A stretch of 64,000 nt of DNA from an uncultured Collinsella sp. (GCA_902465015.1 CABQLK010000007.1:1-64000); one strand, 5' to 3'; counted from the first letter of the stretch, positions 35,804-44,749 are shown. The notes: generated by a model from the letters alone, not told the origin. Numbers and translations are program-made.

Positions 35804-35924
35804 CTGGCAACCGCACCAAACGGCCGGACAGAACGCCCATTTCCTGCATTTTCTCGCGCGCTGGCACCCCGCGCCGCCGCTACGCCATAATAGTTGGCGG
35901 GCAATCGCGAGAGAAAGCAACCAC

Positions 35925-38606
35925 ATGGCACAGACCACGACAGATACCGCCGCCGGCAGCGTCTCCGGCGCCGGGGCCGCCAGCTCATTCTCGGGCGGCA
36001 CGGGAACCGAAGCCGAGTTCGGCTCGCTCGGCGCGCTCTCCCCCACCTGGTGGGAGCCCGAGGACGGCAGCGAGCCCGAACCATGGCTCACGCCCGATCA
36101 AGCCTTCGAACGCTTCTTTGAATGGACGAGCGACCGCGGCATTGAGCTGTGGGATCACCAAGAAGAAGCCCTCATGGACCTGGCTGCCGGCGATCACGTC
36201 ATTTTGGGAACACCGACCGGATCAGGTAAATCGCTCGTCGCGCTGGGCATGCTCTTTATGGGCATGGCGCAGGGCAAGCGCTGCTACTACACGGCTCCCA
36301 TCAAGGCTCTGGTCAGCGAGAAGTTTTTCGACCTTGTGCAGGTGCTCGGCCGCGATAACGTAGGCATGATTACCGGCGACACGCATATCAACACCAAGGC
36401 ACCCCTCATCTGCTGCACGGCAGAGATCCTTGCCAACGACGCACTGCGCGAGAGCGAAGATGCCGACGTGGGCTGCGTGGCCATGGACGAGTTCCACTAC
36501 TTTGCCGACCCCGACCGCGGTTGGGCTTGGCAGGTGCCGCTGCTCACCCTGCCCCACACGCAATTCATGCTCATGAGCGCCACGCTCGGCGATGTCACTG
36601 CCATCGCCGCCTCACTCGAGGAACACACCGGTGCTACCTGCGACTTGGTCGTCGATGCCCCGCGCCCTGTTCCGCTGAGCTACGACTATGTGACGACCTC
36701 CCTCGAGGGCACGGTCGAGCTCGCCATGCGCCGCGGCGAGGCCCCGCTCTATATCGTGCACTTTAGCCAGGATGCCGCCCTTGCGACGGCACAGTCGCTC
36801 GCCAATTTTGGCATCGCTAGTAAGGAGCAACGCGAGGCCATTAAGGAAGCTGCCAAAGGCACGAGCTTCTCGACGGCCTTTGGCAAGATTCTCAAGCGCC
36901 TGCTTGGATGCGGCGTCGGCGTGCACCATGCTGGCATGTTGCCGCGCTATCGCCTGCTGGTCGAGCGCCTGGCGCAGCAGGGCCTACTGCCCGTCATCTG
37001 CGGCACCGACACACTCGGCGTCGGCATCAACGTACCCATCCACACCGTAGTGCTCACCGCGCTCACCAAGTTCGATGGCTACAAGATGCGTCGTCTGCGC
37101 GCCCGCGAGTTCCATCAGATTGCTGGTCGCGCCGGCCGCTCGGGCTTCGATACCGAGGGCATGGTCATCGCCGAGGCCCCGGAGCACGAGATCGAGAACG
37201 CCAAGCTCATGGCCAAGGCGGGCGACGACCCCAAGAAGCTCCGCAAGATTAAAAAGAAGAAGGCCCCCGAGGGCTTTGTCACCTGGAACAAGCAGACCTT
37301 TGAGCGCCTGATCGAGACGCAGCCCGAGACGCTCAAGCCACGCCTTCGCATCACACACTCCATGGTGATTAGCGTGGTCGAGCAGGGCGGCGATGCCCGA
37401 GCCCGCGTACACGACCTCATCGAGACGAGCCTGCAGACTCCCGAGGAAAAAGCTAAGCTCGAGGTTCGCGCCGACGAAATCTTCGCCACACTCATCGATT
37501 CCGGCGTCGTCGTTCGCACCGAGGTGCCGCCCGCACCCGACGCCCCGGCTGACGCCGCACCAGACATCGACTATGCGCTGACGGTCGATCTGCCCGTGGA
37601 CTTCGCGCTCGATCAGCCACTCTCGCCGTTTTTGCTTGCCGCGCTGGAGCTGCTCGATCCCGAGAGCGAGACCTATACCATGGACCTGATCTCGATGGTC
37701 GAGGCAACGCTCGAGGACCCCAAACAGGTATTGCGCGCACAGGAGCGCGCCGCGCGCGACCGCGCGATGGCCGAAATGAAGGCTGACGGCGTCGAATATG
37801 AGGAACGCCTGGAGCGCATCCAGGATGTCACCTACGAAAAGCCGCTCGAGGACTTGCTCGATGCCGCCTTCGACAAGTACTGCCAGGAAGTGCCCTGGGC
37901 AAACGACTACCAGCTCTCTCCCAAGAGCGTCCTGCGCGATATGCTGGAAAGCGCGAGCGATTTTAAGGGTTACATTCAAAAGCTCGGCATCGCCCGCTCC
38001 GAGGGCATTTTGCTGCGCTACCTAGCAGAGGCCTACCGTTCACTCGACCGCACCGTGCCCATCGAGAAGCGCGACGAGCGCCTGCGCGACATTATCTCGT
38101 GGCTGGGCTTTGTGGTGCGCTCGGTGGACTCGAGCCTGGTGGATGAGTGGGAGAACGCCGGCAACCCGGCAGCCCTCGATGCTGCGCCGCCGCAGGGCAT
38201 CGACGAGGTCGTGGCGGACCGTCGCGGCTGCACGCTGTTGGTGCGCAACGCGCTCTTCCGCCGCGTGACCCTTGCCGCCCGCGAGCACGTTCGCGACTTG
38301 GGCGAGCTCGACGACGACTGGGGCATGAGCGAGATCCGCTGGCAAAAAGCACTCGACGCTTACCACGAGCAGCACGAGGAAATCCTCACCGACGGAGATG
38401 CCCGCAGCGCCGCGATGTTTTCCATTGACGAGTCCGACGAGAAGACCGCGCACGTATGGCACGTGCACCAGATCTTTGCCGACGAGGATGGCGATCACGA
38501 CTTTGGCATCATGGGCGATGTCGATCTGGACGCCACGCAAGACGGTGGCGAGGTCATCTTCAAAAACTACCGCGTCGGCTTTATCGAGGACCTGCTCGAG
38601 AACTAG
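35925..38606 (+). CDS. Ski2-like DEAD/DEAH RNA helicase with DUF3516
   Basis: An 893-residue superfamily 2 helicase of the kind widespread in Actinobacteria with a C-terminal DUF3516 region. An N-terminal Ala/Ser/Gly-rich stretch (about 45 residues) precedes the core. Motif I is GTPTGSGKSLVALG (near residue 100), motif II DEFH (MDEFHYF), motif III SATLGD, and motif VI QIAGRAGRSG. A Lys-rich KLRKIKKKKAPEGF segment follows the second RecA domain. A role in RNA turnover or ribosome-related remodelling is inferred. The ATG at 35925 has a modest GAGAAAG site and matches the conserved length better than the frame start at 35769. Confidence 0.88.
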   Translation: MAQTTTDTAAGSVSGAGAASSFSGGTGTEAEFGSLGALSPTWWEPEDGSEPEPWLTPDQAFERFFEWTSDRGIELWDHQEEALMDLAAGDHVILGTPTGSGKSLVALGMLFMGMAQGKRCYYTAPIKALVSEKFFDLVQVLGRDNVGMITGDTHINTKAPLICCTAEILANDALRESEDADVGCVAMDEFHYFADPDRGWAWQVPLLTLPHTQFMLMSATLGDVTAIAASLEEHTGATCDLVVDAPRPVPLSYDYVTTSLEGTVELAMRRGEAPLYIVHFSQDAALATAQSLANFGIASKEQREAIKEAAKGTSFSTAFGKILKRLLGCGVGVHHAGMLPRYRLLVERLAQQGLLPVICGTDTLGVGINVPIHTVVLTALTKFDGYKMRRLRAREFHQIAGRAGRSGFDTEGMVIAEAPEHEIENAKLMAKAGDDPKKLRKIKKKKAPEGFVTWNKQTFERLIETQPETLKPRLRITHSMVISVVEQGGDARARVHDLIETSLQTPEEKAKLEVRADEIFATLIDSGVVVRTEVPPAPDAPADAAPDIDYALTVDLPVDFALDQPLSPFLLAALELLDPESETYTMDLISMVEATLEDPKQVLRAQERAARDRAMAEMKADGVEYEERLERIQDVTYEKPLEDLLDAAFDKYCQEVPWANDYQLSPKSVLRDMLESASDFKGYIQKLGIARSEGILLRYLAEAYRSLDRTVPIEKRDERLRDIISWLGFVVRSVDSSLVDEWENAGNPAALDAAPPQGIDEVVADRRGCTLLVRNALFRRVTLAAREHVRDLGELDDDWGMSEIRWQKALDAYHEQHEEILTDGDARSAAMFSIDESDEKTAHVWHVHQIFADEDGDHDFGIMGDVDLDATQDGGEVIFKNYRVGFIEDLLEN

Positions 38607-38627
38607 CCGACCATACTGGAACGAAAC

Positions 38628-38665
38628 GGGGCCGCTGGCAACATCGCCAGCGGCCCCACTTTTGC
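38628..38665. terminator. Bidirectional terminator between helicase and DUF2130 genes
   Basis: Perfect 12-bp arms GGGGCCGCTGGC (38628-38639) and GCCAGCGGCCCC (38646-38657) enclose AACATC, followed by ACTTTTGC. It sits in the 74-bp gap between convergent stops. Confidence 0.88.
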
Positions 38666-38680
38666 ACTATATGCTATGCC

Positions 38681-40438
38681 TTACTCGGCATCCTCGACCT
38701 CATATGAATCCGCCTCGGCGGGCTCATCGTTTGTCTCTGTCGCAGCCCCGCGCGCCTCGTCAAACGCCGCCTTCATGGTCTTGTTGCCCCACGTGAGCTT
38801 GCGAATGGTAAGATCGTCGGCTTTCTTGTTGGCTAGGCGCAGATTGTTCTCGGAGGACAGCAACGCCTCCTTGGTTTTCTGCAGATGGCTAATCGTCTTG
38901 TCGATCTCATCAATCGCCGTTTGGAACTTGCGGCTCGCGATCTCGTAGTTGCGACCGAAATCATTCTTGAACTTTTCCATCTTGGCTTCGAAGTTCGTAA
39001 CGTCGATATTCTGCTGTTTGTACTCTGCCAGTTCCTGCTTATAGCGCAGCGAACCCATGGCGGCGTTGCGAAGAAGCGTGATCATGGGAATAAAAAACTG
39101 TGGGCGAATCACGTACATCTTCTCGTAGCGATAGCTCACGTCCACGATGCCGGCGTTGTAAAGCTCGCTCTCGGGTTCGAGCAACGTGCAGAGCACCGCG
39201 TACTCGCAGCCTTTTTGGCGGCGATCGTGGTCGAGTTTCTTAAAGAAGTCCTCGTTTTTATGCTTGGTCGCGGTCTCATCGTTCTCGTTTTTCATCTCGA
39301 ACATAATCGAAATGACCTCGTTACCGCTTGCGTCGCACTCGCGGAAGATAAAGTCGCCCTTGGTGCCCTCGGACGCATCGTTATCCTTCTCGAAGTACGC
39401 GTTAGGAAACGCCGTCATGCGCAGACGGTTAAACTCGGTCTCGCAGTGCTGCTCGAGCGACTCGCCCACCATCTTGGTGGACAGGCGGACCTTCATGTCC
39501 TTAAGGCGCTCAATCTCTTCGTCCTTGTAGCGAATCAGGTCATCGCTCGCGCGCTTGGCCTGCGCAAGCTCGAGCTCGTGTGCCGCCTTGACCTGTTCCT
39601 CGCGAGAATCGCGCACCGCCAGCTCGCTCGTCAGTTTGGCACGTGCCTCATCGCGCTCTCGCTCCGCCGCGGCGACCGCCTTCGACAGCTCCATTTTTGC
39701 AGAAAGTTCTTGCTCACGAAGCTGTGCACGAAGGCCCTCGGCCTCGCGCTCGGACTGAGTCTTAGCATTCGAGAACTTCTCACGCACTTCTGTCTGGTAA
39801 TCGGAAAGCTTACGATTCGCTTCGTTTTGCGCAGCCTCGAGCTTACGCTGCGCCTCGGCCGCAGCAGTTGCGAGTGCCATTTCTTGAGCCTTATCTGCGG
39901 CGGCAAGCTTTGCCTGCAACTCCGCAATCTGAGCATCGCGCGCGGCGAGGTCATTTTGAGTCGCATTGCGTACCGCGGCTTCGGCAAGCTTTGCTTCGTC
40001 ATCTTTGCGTCCCAGCTGCGCACGTAGGCTATCAATCTCACGCTGGAGTTCGGCATTCTCCTTTTGAGCGTCGGCACGGGCCTCAACCGCCGCGCGCTGA
40101 CTTGCACTCTCGCGCTCTGCGGCAGCGCCCTCGAGCTTGGCGCGCAGCTCGGCGAGTTCAGCATCGCGCGTGGCGACCTCTTGTGCCAACTTCTGAGCCG
40201 CAGCGTTCTTCTGCTCGATAAGCTGAGCGTTGCGCTGAGACTCTGCCTGTTGCAAGGCAGCCGTCAAACGCGAGCGCTCAAGCTCCAGCGCCTGCTCGCC
40301 CTCGCGCTGGACTGCCTTCACACGCTCATCCAGGTCGCGCGAAAACTCGGCATCGCGCACTTGCTTGACAATATCCGCATAGCCAGACGCATCGACCTTA
40401 AAAACTTCGCCGCAATGCGGGCACTTAATCTCGTTCAT
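38681..40438 (-). CDS. DUF2130 coiled-coil protein
   Basis: A 585-residue protein of the DUF2130 family. A CPHCGEVF half zinc-ribbon is at residues 5-12. Residues 25 to about 330 form a long Ala/Glu/Arg heptad-rich coiled coil. The conserved DUF2130 domain follows (SLEQHCETEFNRLRMTAFPNAYFEKDND, KGDFIFREC, SIMFEMKNENDETATKHKNEDFFKKLDHDRRQKGCEYAVL). That segment has a nuclease-like E...D...ExK arrangement (EMKNE) reminiscent of PD-(D/E)XK folds, but this is only a suggestion. The tail is acidic. Upstream lies the palindrome/terminator at 40503-40578. Confidence 0.88.
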   Translation of the reverse strand: MNEIKCPHCGEVFKVDASGYADIVKQVRDAEFSRDLDERVKAVQREGEQALELERSRLTAALQQAESQRNAQLIEQKNAAAQKLAQEVATRDAELAELRAKLEGAAAERESASQRAAVEARADAQKENAELQREIDSLRAQLGRKDDEAKLAEAAVRNATQNDLAARDAQIAELQAKLAAADKAQEMALATAAAEAQRKLEAAQNEANRKLSDYQTEVREKFSNAKTQSEREAEGLRAQLREQELSAKMELSKAVAAAERERDEARAKLTSELAVRDSREEQVKAAHELELAQAKRASDDLIRYKDEEIERLKDMKVRLSTKMVGESLEQHCETEFNRLRMTAFPNAYFEKDNDASEGTKGDFIFRECDASGNEVISIMFEMKNENDETATKHKNEDFFKKLDHDRRQKGCEYAVLCTLLEPESELYNAGIVDVSYRYEKMYVIRPQFFIPMITLLRNAAMGSLRYKQELAEYKQQNIDVTNFEAKMEKFKNDFGRNYEIASRKFQTAIDEIDKTISHLQKTKEALLSSENNLRLANKKADDLTIRKLTWGNKTMKAAFDEARGAATETNDEPAEADSYEVEDAE

Positions 40439-40502
40439 AGCAGCTCCTCGATGGACGCAAATATCAACCGGCTACACTCTACCGCGCCGCGCGGACAAAA
40501 AA

Positions 40503-40531
40503 GGCGCCGCCGCCATAATGGCAACGGCGCC
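40503..40531 (-). terminator. Terminator after the phosphoesterase gene, minus strand
   Basis: Arms GGCGCCG (40503-40509) and CGGCGCC (40525-40531), with inner GCCAT/ATGGC pairing. On the minus strand a run of T follows (AAAAAA at 40497-40502 on the plus strand). Its right arm overlaps the outer arm of the palindromic element at 40526, so the two folds exclude each other. Confidence 0.7.
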
Positions 40532-40578
40532 AGAACCACCACAAAGGTGCCTGTCCCCTTTGTGGTGGCTCTGGCGCC
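40526..40578. repeat. 53-bp palindromic element with GGGGACAGG core
   Basis: Outer arms GGCGCCAGA (40526-40534) and TCTGGCGCC (40570-40578), and inner arms CCACCACAAAGG (40536-40547) and CCTTTGTGGTGG (40557-40568), enclose TGCCTGTCC. On the minus strand the centre reads AAAGGGGACAGGCACCTTT, close to that of the element at 26424. It ends directly before the stop of the phosphoesterase gene. Confidence 0.88.
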
Positions 40579-41124
40579 TTATAACCCAAAGAAGCTAAGA
40601 ATCTGATCGCGGCTTACGGGCTTGTACTCGTTGGCATCGAGACCGACATCGTAGCGAAAGATAGGGCGCTCGCGATCGCGGTTGCGCGCGTTGGTACGGT
40701 CTCCTCTGCTGTGAATATGCCCGTGTAGCATGATGGCGCCACGCGCCTTGCCATTCCAGCTAAGCATGGGGTAGTGGCTCAACACCAGGCGATGGCCCTT
40801 GGCATAGCCGGGAGCAATCTCCAGGTAATCGCGCACGTCTTCCCAAATCTGCGGTACGTCGGAATCTTCCCAGTCGCCGTCATGGTTACCGCGGATGAGC
40901 GTCACGTTCTGACATTCGATACGCTCGCGCAGGCACACCGCCTCCGCCAAGGGCAAACGATAGGTAAAGTCACCCAGAATATAGAGGCGGTCGTCCGCAG
41001 CCACGCACTCATTGATGGCATCGATGACCTTGCGGTTCATCTCCTCGACCGAGCCAAACGGCCGGTCCATGTCGTGCAAAATATTCGTATCGCCCAGGTG
41101 CAGGTCGGCGGTAAACCACATCAT
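40579..41124 (-). CDS. Calcineurin-like metallophosphoesterase
   Basis: A 181-residue small phosphoesterase with all family motifs: FTADLHLGD (metal site 1), LGDFTY, RGNHDGD, SHYPM and HGHIHS. It needs two metal ions and could act on a phosphodiester or phosphomonoester; the substrate is unknown. Two adjacent start codons (41124 and 41121) are possible. It is the third gene of an operon after a HIRAN protein and a 59-residue acidic protein, which hints at a nucleic-acid-related role. Confidence 0.9.
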   Translation of the reverse strand: MMWFTADLHLGDTNILHDMDRPFGSVEEMNRKVIDAINECVAADDRLYILGDFTYRLPLAEAVCLRERIECQNVTLIRGNHDGDWEDSDVPQIWEDVRDYLEIAPGYAKGHRLVLSHYPMLSWNGKARGAIMLHGHIHSRGDRTNARNRDRERPIFRYDVGLDANEYKPVSRDQILSFFGL

Positions 41125-41190
41125 CGTCTATGCCCTCATTTCGCAACGCGTCAAACTCGTGCTAAGTATACAGACACAGCGATACGGCGG

Positions 41191-41370
41191 TTAGCCAAAG
41201 AGCCCGCCGAACGGGCCGCGGCTGCGTTTGTCTTGCTTTTTCGAAGCGTCACCCTGAGTTTTCTTGTCCCGCCGTTTCTTACGGTCCTGTTCCAGATCAT
41301 CGTCGTCGAGCAGCAGATCCCACTCAAACGGATCATCCGTCAAATCGAACAGGTCATCGTCGTCAAACAT
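41191..41370 (-). CDS. 59-residue acidic/basic bipolar small protein
   Basis: An unannotated-size protein I do not recognise. The N-terminal half is strongly acidic (FDDDDLFDLTDDPFEW, then LLLDDDDLEQD). The second half is basic (RKKRRDKK, KKQDKRSRG) and ends GPFGGLFG. The ATG at 41370 is seven bases from GGGAG. It lies between the HIRAN gene (18 bp upstream) and the phosphoesterase gene (66 bp downstream), all on the minus strand. The reading frame is intact and the codon use is normal for the region, which supports a real gene. A role binding nucleic acid or a partner protein is guesswork. Confidence 0.72.
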   Translation of the reverse strand: MFDDDDLFDLTDDPFEWDLLLDDDDLEQDRKKRRDKKTQGDASKKQDKRSRGPFGGLFG

Positions 41371-41388
41371 GGCAGTCTCCCATACCGA

Positions 41389-41715
41389 TTAGCGAGCATC
41401 CACCACATAGAGCCCAACGCGCACCTGATGCCACGGGCTGCGCTCGGGGGCAACCTGTTGCACGCGGGCCTCAAATACGTCCTCGTGGCCGTAATACATC
41501 ATCAAGGACAGTGGGCCGACCTCGTTTCCCGGAACATAGCCAAGCTTGGTGTTGCCGTAATAAATCGCAACCACCTCAGGGTCATGGGGATTATCGCGCT
41601 CGGCACACAGCGTCAGCTTATCGCCCGCTTTAAGATCGCCCAAGACCAAGGCGCCATCGGCATACTGAAATCCTGCAATGTGAAATGACAGAAGAACACG
41701 CGAAGGCTCGTACAT
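41389..41715 (-). CDS. HIRAN-domain protein
   Basis: A 108-residue protein consisting almost wholly of a HIRAN domain, a small beta-barrel that in helicases such as HLTF binds 3' DNA ends. Seen are FHIAGFQYADG, GDKLTLCAERDNPHDPEVVAIYY and KLGYVPGNEVGPLS, the standard HIRAN pattern. Stand-alone bacterial HIRAN proteins are of unknown function. GAGGAGCTGCT precedes the ATG. It heads the operon with the 59-residue protein and phosphoesterase. Confidence 0.88.
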   Translation of the reverse strand: MYEPSRVLLSFHIAGFQYADGALVLGDLKAGDKLTLCAERDNPHDPEVVAIYYGNTKLGYVPGNEVGPLSLMMYYGHEDVFEARVQQVAPERSPWHQVRVGLYVVDAR

Positions 41716-41951
41716 AGCAGCTCCTCTAACGGCCGGATAAACCGGTGTGTAACCTTATTGAGAAGTCTACGGTCCCGTGCGGACACAAATACATCCTGTC
41801 TGCGTCCTTCAATCGTTTGCCTCAACGCTTGCGCGACAGAACGCTTGCAGATAAGATAGGAACACGGATGGCACCCGTTGCCGCGGGTCTTGCCAACTCC
41901 GATACACGTTTTCATCGTGAGAAGTGGCCGTCTTCGCTTACGCGGGGGCGG

Positions 41952-42035
41952 CTATTTCATTCGGCCGATAAACAGACCGAGTTCGATAGCCGCAATCAAC
42001 AACGCCAATGGCGAAATAACATCGCCTACGTTCAT
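41952..42035 (-). CDS. 27-residue hydrophobic membrane peptide (type I toxin/holin-like candidate)
   Basis: A tiny frame encoding MNVGDVISPLALLIAAIELG then LFIGRMK: one membrane-spanning helix with a short acidic start and basic end, the layout of TxpA/BsrG/holin-like toxin peptides. AAGGGATTTGGT gives a Shine-Dalgarno nine bases from the ATG. That site sits in a small hairpin (CCCTT/AAGGG, 42043-42055) that would hide it. It is in the 425-bp gap between the HIRAN and aldehyde dehydrogenase genes, and the rest of that gap shows no other gene. Homology is unproven. Confidence 0.5.
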   Translation of the reverse strand: MNVGDVISPLALLIAAIELGLFIGRMK

Positions 42036-42098
42036 ACCAAATCCCTTCTAAAGGGAGTTGGCCCATCCGTGCTCCATAACAGTAGTCTAACGCAAAAT

Positions 42099-42132
42099 GC
42101 AGGTAATAGGAACACTTGTTCGTATTACCTGC
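42099..42132. terminator. Terminator hairpin after the aldehyde dehydrogenase gene
   Basis: GCAGGTAATA (42099-42108) pairs with TATTACCTGC (42123-42132), with inner GAACA/TGTTC pairing, making a near-complete 34-base hairpin. On the minus strand ATTTTGC follows; on the plus strand GCGCCCTTTTCT follows. Confidence 0.75.
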
Positions 42133-42140
42133 GCCCTTTT

Positions 42141-43520
42141 CTAATGCACAAACATGCGCACGAACTTGTGCTTCCAGCTTGCGTAAGGAGCATAGCGGAA
42201 TGGCACGTCCGGCCACGTTGCCTTGTTCACGATGCTCTTCTTGTGGCTAAACGTATCGAAGCTCTCACGTCCATGGTACTGTCCCATACCGCTCGCCCCC
42301 ATGCCGCCAAAGCCCATATGGCTCGTGGCCAAATGCATAATGGTGTCGTTAACGCAGCCGCCGCCAAAGGGCACGTAGCGCACAAAGCGCTGCTGAACCG
42401 CACGATCCCGACTAAAGATATACAGGGCCAGCGGCGTCGGACGATCCGTAATAAACGTCTCGGCCTCGTCTAGGCTCTCAAACGTCAGCACCGGCAAGAT
42501 GGGGCCGAAAATCTCCTCCTGCATCACGGCGTCCTCAGGCGCCACGCCGTCTAGGATCGTCGGCTCAATCTTGAGCGACGACTCGCGCGCCGTTCCTCCC
42601 AGCACAACCTTATCGGGGTCGATCAGCCCGCGTACGCGCGCGAAATGCTTGGCGTTGACGATATGCCCGTAGTCCTCGTTATCGAGCGGATGCTCGCCAA
42701 ACATACGGCGGGCCTCCTCCTTGATAAGGTCCAGCAGCTCGTCGTGCACGCGCGCATCGACCAGCAGGTAGTCGGGCGCCACGCAGGTCTGCCCCACGTT
42801 GAGCCACTTACCAAAGGCGATACGCCGTGCCGCAACCTTCAAGTTTGCCGTCGCATCCACGATACAGGGACTCTTTCCGCCCAGCTCAAGCGTCACGGGC
42901 GTAAGGTTTTTACTTGCGCGCTCCATGACGAGCTTGCCGACCGGAACGCTACCGGTAAAGAAGATCTTGTCCCAGCACTCATCGAGCAACGCTTCGTTCT
43001 CGGCGCGCCCGCCCTCGACAACCGTCACCAGGCACGGATCAAATGCCTCTTCACAGATTTGCTTGAGCACCGCGCTCGATGCCGGAGCATAGGCACTCGG
43101 CTTGATGACCACGGTATTGCCCGCGGCAAGGGCGCCGGCGAGCGGCTCGAGTGTTAGCAAAAACGGGTAGTTCCACGGAGCCATGATGAGTGTGACGCCA
43201 TAGGGCACGGCTTGCGTTTTGCACACGCTCACGGCGTTAGCGAGATCGCACGGACGCAGGCGCGGACGACTCCATCGAGCCACGTGAGCGATCTGATGTC
43301 GAATCTCGGAAAGCGACGTACCAATCTCGCACATATAGGCCTCGTCATGCGACTTCCCCAAATCGGTCTTGAGCGCATGGGCGATATCGGCCTCGTGGGC
43401 CCGCACCGCATCGCGTAAACTCACGAGCGCGCGACGTCGAGCATCGACATCAAACGTGGCGTGCGTCTTAAAGTAGGCGCGCTGATCGCCGACGATGCGC
43501 GCAATTTCCTCGGTGTTCAT
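42141..43520 (-). CDS. Aldehyde dehydrogenase (NAD(P)+)
   Basis: A 459-residue ALDH of the shorter class 3-like form, oxidising an aldehyde to the acid. Seen are MAPWNYPFLLTLEPL, FTGSVPVGKLVMERASKNLTPVTLELGGKSP (active-site Glu) and NVGQTCVAPDYLLV (catalytic Cys). The C-terminus is PFRYAPYASWKHKF, typical of this subgroup. It is co-transcribed with the iron-type alcohol dehydrogenase eight bases upstream, so alcohol could go through aldehyde to acid, or an aldehyde could be detoxified. The hairpin at 42099-42132 follows. Confidence 0.93.
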   Translation of the reverse strand: MNTEEIARIVGDQRAYFKTHATFDVDARRRALVSLRDAVRAHEADIAHALKTDLGKSHDEAYMCEIGTSLSEIRHQIAHVARWSRPRLRPCDLANAVSVCKTQAVPYGVTLIMAPWNYPFLLTLEPLAGALAAGNTVVIKPSAYAPASSAVLKQICEEAFDPCLVTVVEGGRAENEALLDECWDKIFFTGSVPVGKLVMERASKNLTPVTLELGGKSPCIVDATANLKVAARRIAFGKWLNVGQTCVAPDYLLVDARVHDELLDLIKEEARRMFGEHPLDNEDYGHIVNAKHFARVRGLIDPDKVVLGGTARESSLKIEPTILDGVAPEDAVMQEEIFGPILPVLTFESLDEAETFITDRPTPLALYIFSRDRAVQQRFVRYVPFGGGCVNDTIMHLATSHMGFGGMGASGMGQYHGRESFDTFSHKKSIVNKATWPDVPFRYAPYASWKHKFVRMFVH

Positions 43521-43528
43521 GGACCCTC

Positions 43529-44749
43529 CTAATTTTCGTCCTCAAACATACCACCTGCAACGACTTCGTACATATGCTCGAGCTCCAAGCGGTCCATTAG
43601 AAACGGAACGGGGTATAGCGGATTGGCCTCGGCATCGGCATGCGCCGCCATCTCGGGAATGTCAGAGCGGCGAATGCCCAAAACATATTTGGGGATTCCC
43701 AGGGCCTCGTTCATGCGGTCGACCCAATCGATAAAGGCCTCGGCCGCAAGACTATCCTGCGCGGTAGCCGGCGCAATGCCCGCCATGTGAGCAAGATCGG
43801 CAAGCTTGGGGGCGGCGGCGTCACCATAAGCGCGAAGCATGTGCGGCAGGATGATCGCGTTGGCCAAACCGTGCGGAATTCCGTATCGGCCGCCCAAACT
43901 GTGCGCGATGGCATGCACATATCCGACATAGGAGCGGGTAAACGCAACGCCCGCCTTATACGCCGCCAAAAGCATATTGCGACGAGCGCACATGTCGTCA
44001 CCATGCTCATAGGCCTCGAGCAAATTGTCGTGGATAAGCTGCACCGCCTGTCGCGCCATCTTGCGCGTATAGGGCGTGGTGCTTCGCCCGATAAAGGCCT
44101 CAACGGCATGCGTCAGGGCGTCCATGCCCGTCTGCCCCGTAATGGAAGCGGGCAAGCCGCACGTAAACTCGGGGTCGTGGACTGCAAAACGCGGGATGAG
44201 CACAAAGTCGTTAATGGGGTATTTGTAGTGCGTCCCGTCATCGGTAATTACCGCCGCAAGCGTGGCTTCGCTTCCCGTACCGGCGGTAGTGGGAACGGCG
44301 ATGAGCAGCGGCAGGCGACGATGAATCCGCAGCAGGCCGCGCATCTTGTTGATGGGCTTATTTGGCTGCGCAATGCGTGCGCCCACGCCCTTGGCGCAGT
44401 CCATGGCTGATCCTCCGCCAAAGCCGATAATGGCCTGGCAGGCGCTCTCTCGATACAGGGACGCCGCTTCTTCCACGTTTGAAACCGTGGGGTTTGCACG
44501 CGTTTCGGCATAGACCGTAACGCCAATCCCCCTGGATGCGAGCGCCGTCTCGAGCGGTGCCGTGAGCCCCAGACGGGCAATGCCGGGATCCGTCACGATA
44601 AGGACCTTCTGGATCGAGCGCTTTTGAAGCACCGCGGGCACATCCTCGGCATGCTCTAAAATGCGCGGCTCGGTATAGGGCAGGATCGGCAATGCAATGC
44701 GAAAAACCGTCTGATATGTTCGGCACCAGGCACGACGGGCTAGATGCAT
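43529..44749 (-). CDS. Iron-containing alcohol dehydrogenase
   Basis: A 406-residue group III (iron-type) alcohol dehydrogenase. The NAD-binding motif FGGGSAMDCAKGV is near residue 112, and metal ligands lie in the AIAHSLGGRYGIPHGLANA region. It interconverts an alcohol or diol and its aldehyde; the substrate is not evident. It leads a two-gene operon with the aldehyde dehydrogenase. The ATG at 44749 follows GGAG. A TGTTGA/TCAACA palindrome lies 19 bp upstream of it. Confidence 0.92.
   Translation of the reverse strand: MHLARRAWCRTYQTVFRIALPILPYTEPRILEHAEDVPAVLQKRSIQKVLIVTDPGIARLGLTAPLETALASRGIGVTVYAETRANPTVSNVEEAASLYRESACQAIIGFGGGSAMDCAKGVGARIAQPNKPINKMRGLLRIHRRLPLLIAVPTTAGTGSEATLAAVITDDGTHYKYPINDFVLIPRFAVHDPEFTCGLPASITGQTGMDALTHAVEAFIGRSTTPYTRKMARQAVQLIHDNLLEAYEHGDDMCARRNMLLAAYKAGVAFTRSYVGYVHAIAHSLGGRYGIPHGLANAIILPHMLRAYGDAAAPKLADLAHMAGIAPATAQDSLAAEAFIDWVDRMNEALGIPKYVLGIRRSDIPEMAAHADAEANPLYPVPFLMDRLELEHMYEVVAGGMFEDEN

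Noticed and set aside
41938..42216. A 92-residue minus-strand frame across the aldehyde dehydrogenase/HIRAN gap
   Set aside because: It runs through the terminator hairpin and has no Shine-Dalgarno; the 27-residue frame in another phase is better supported.
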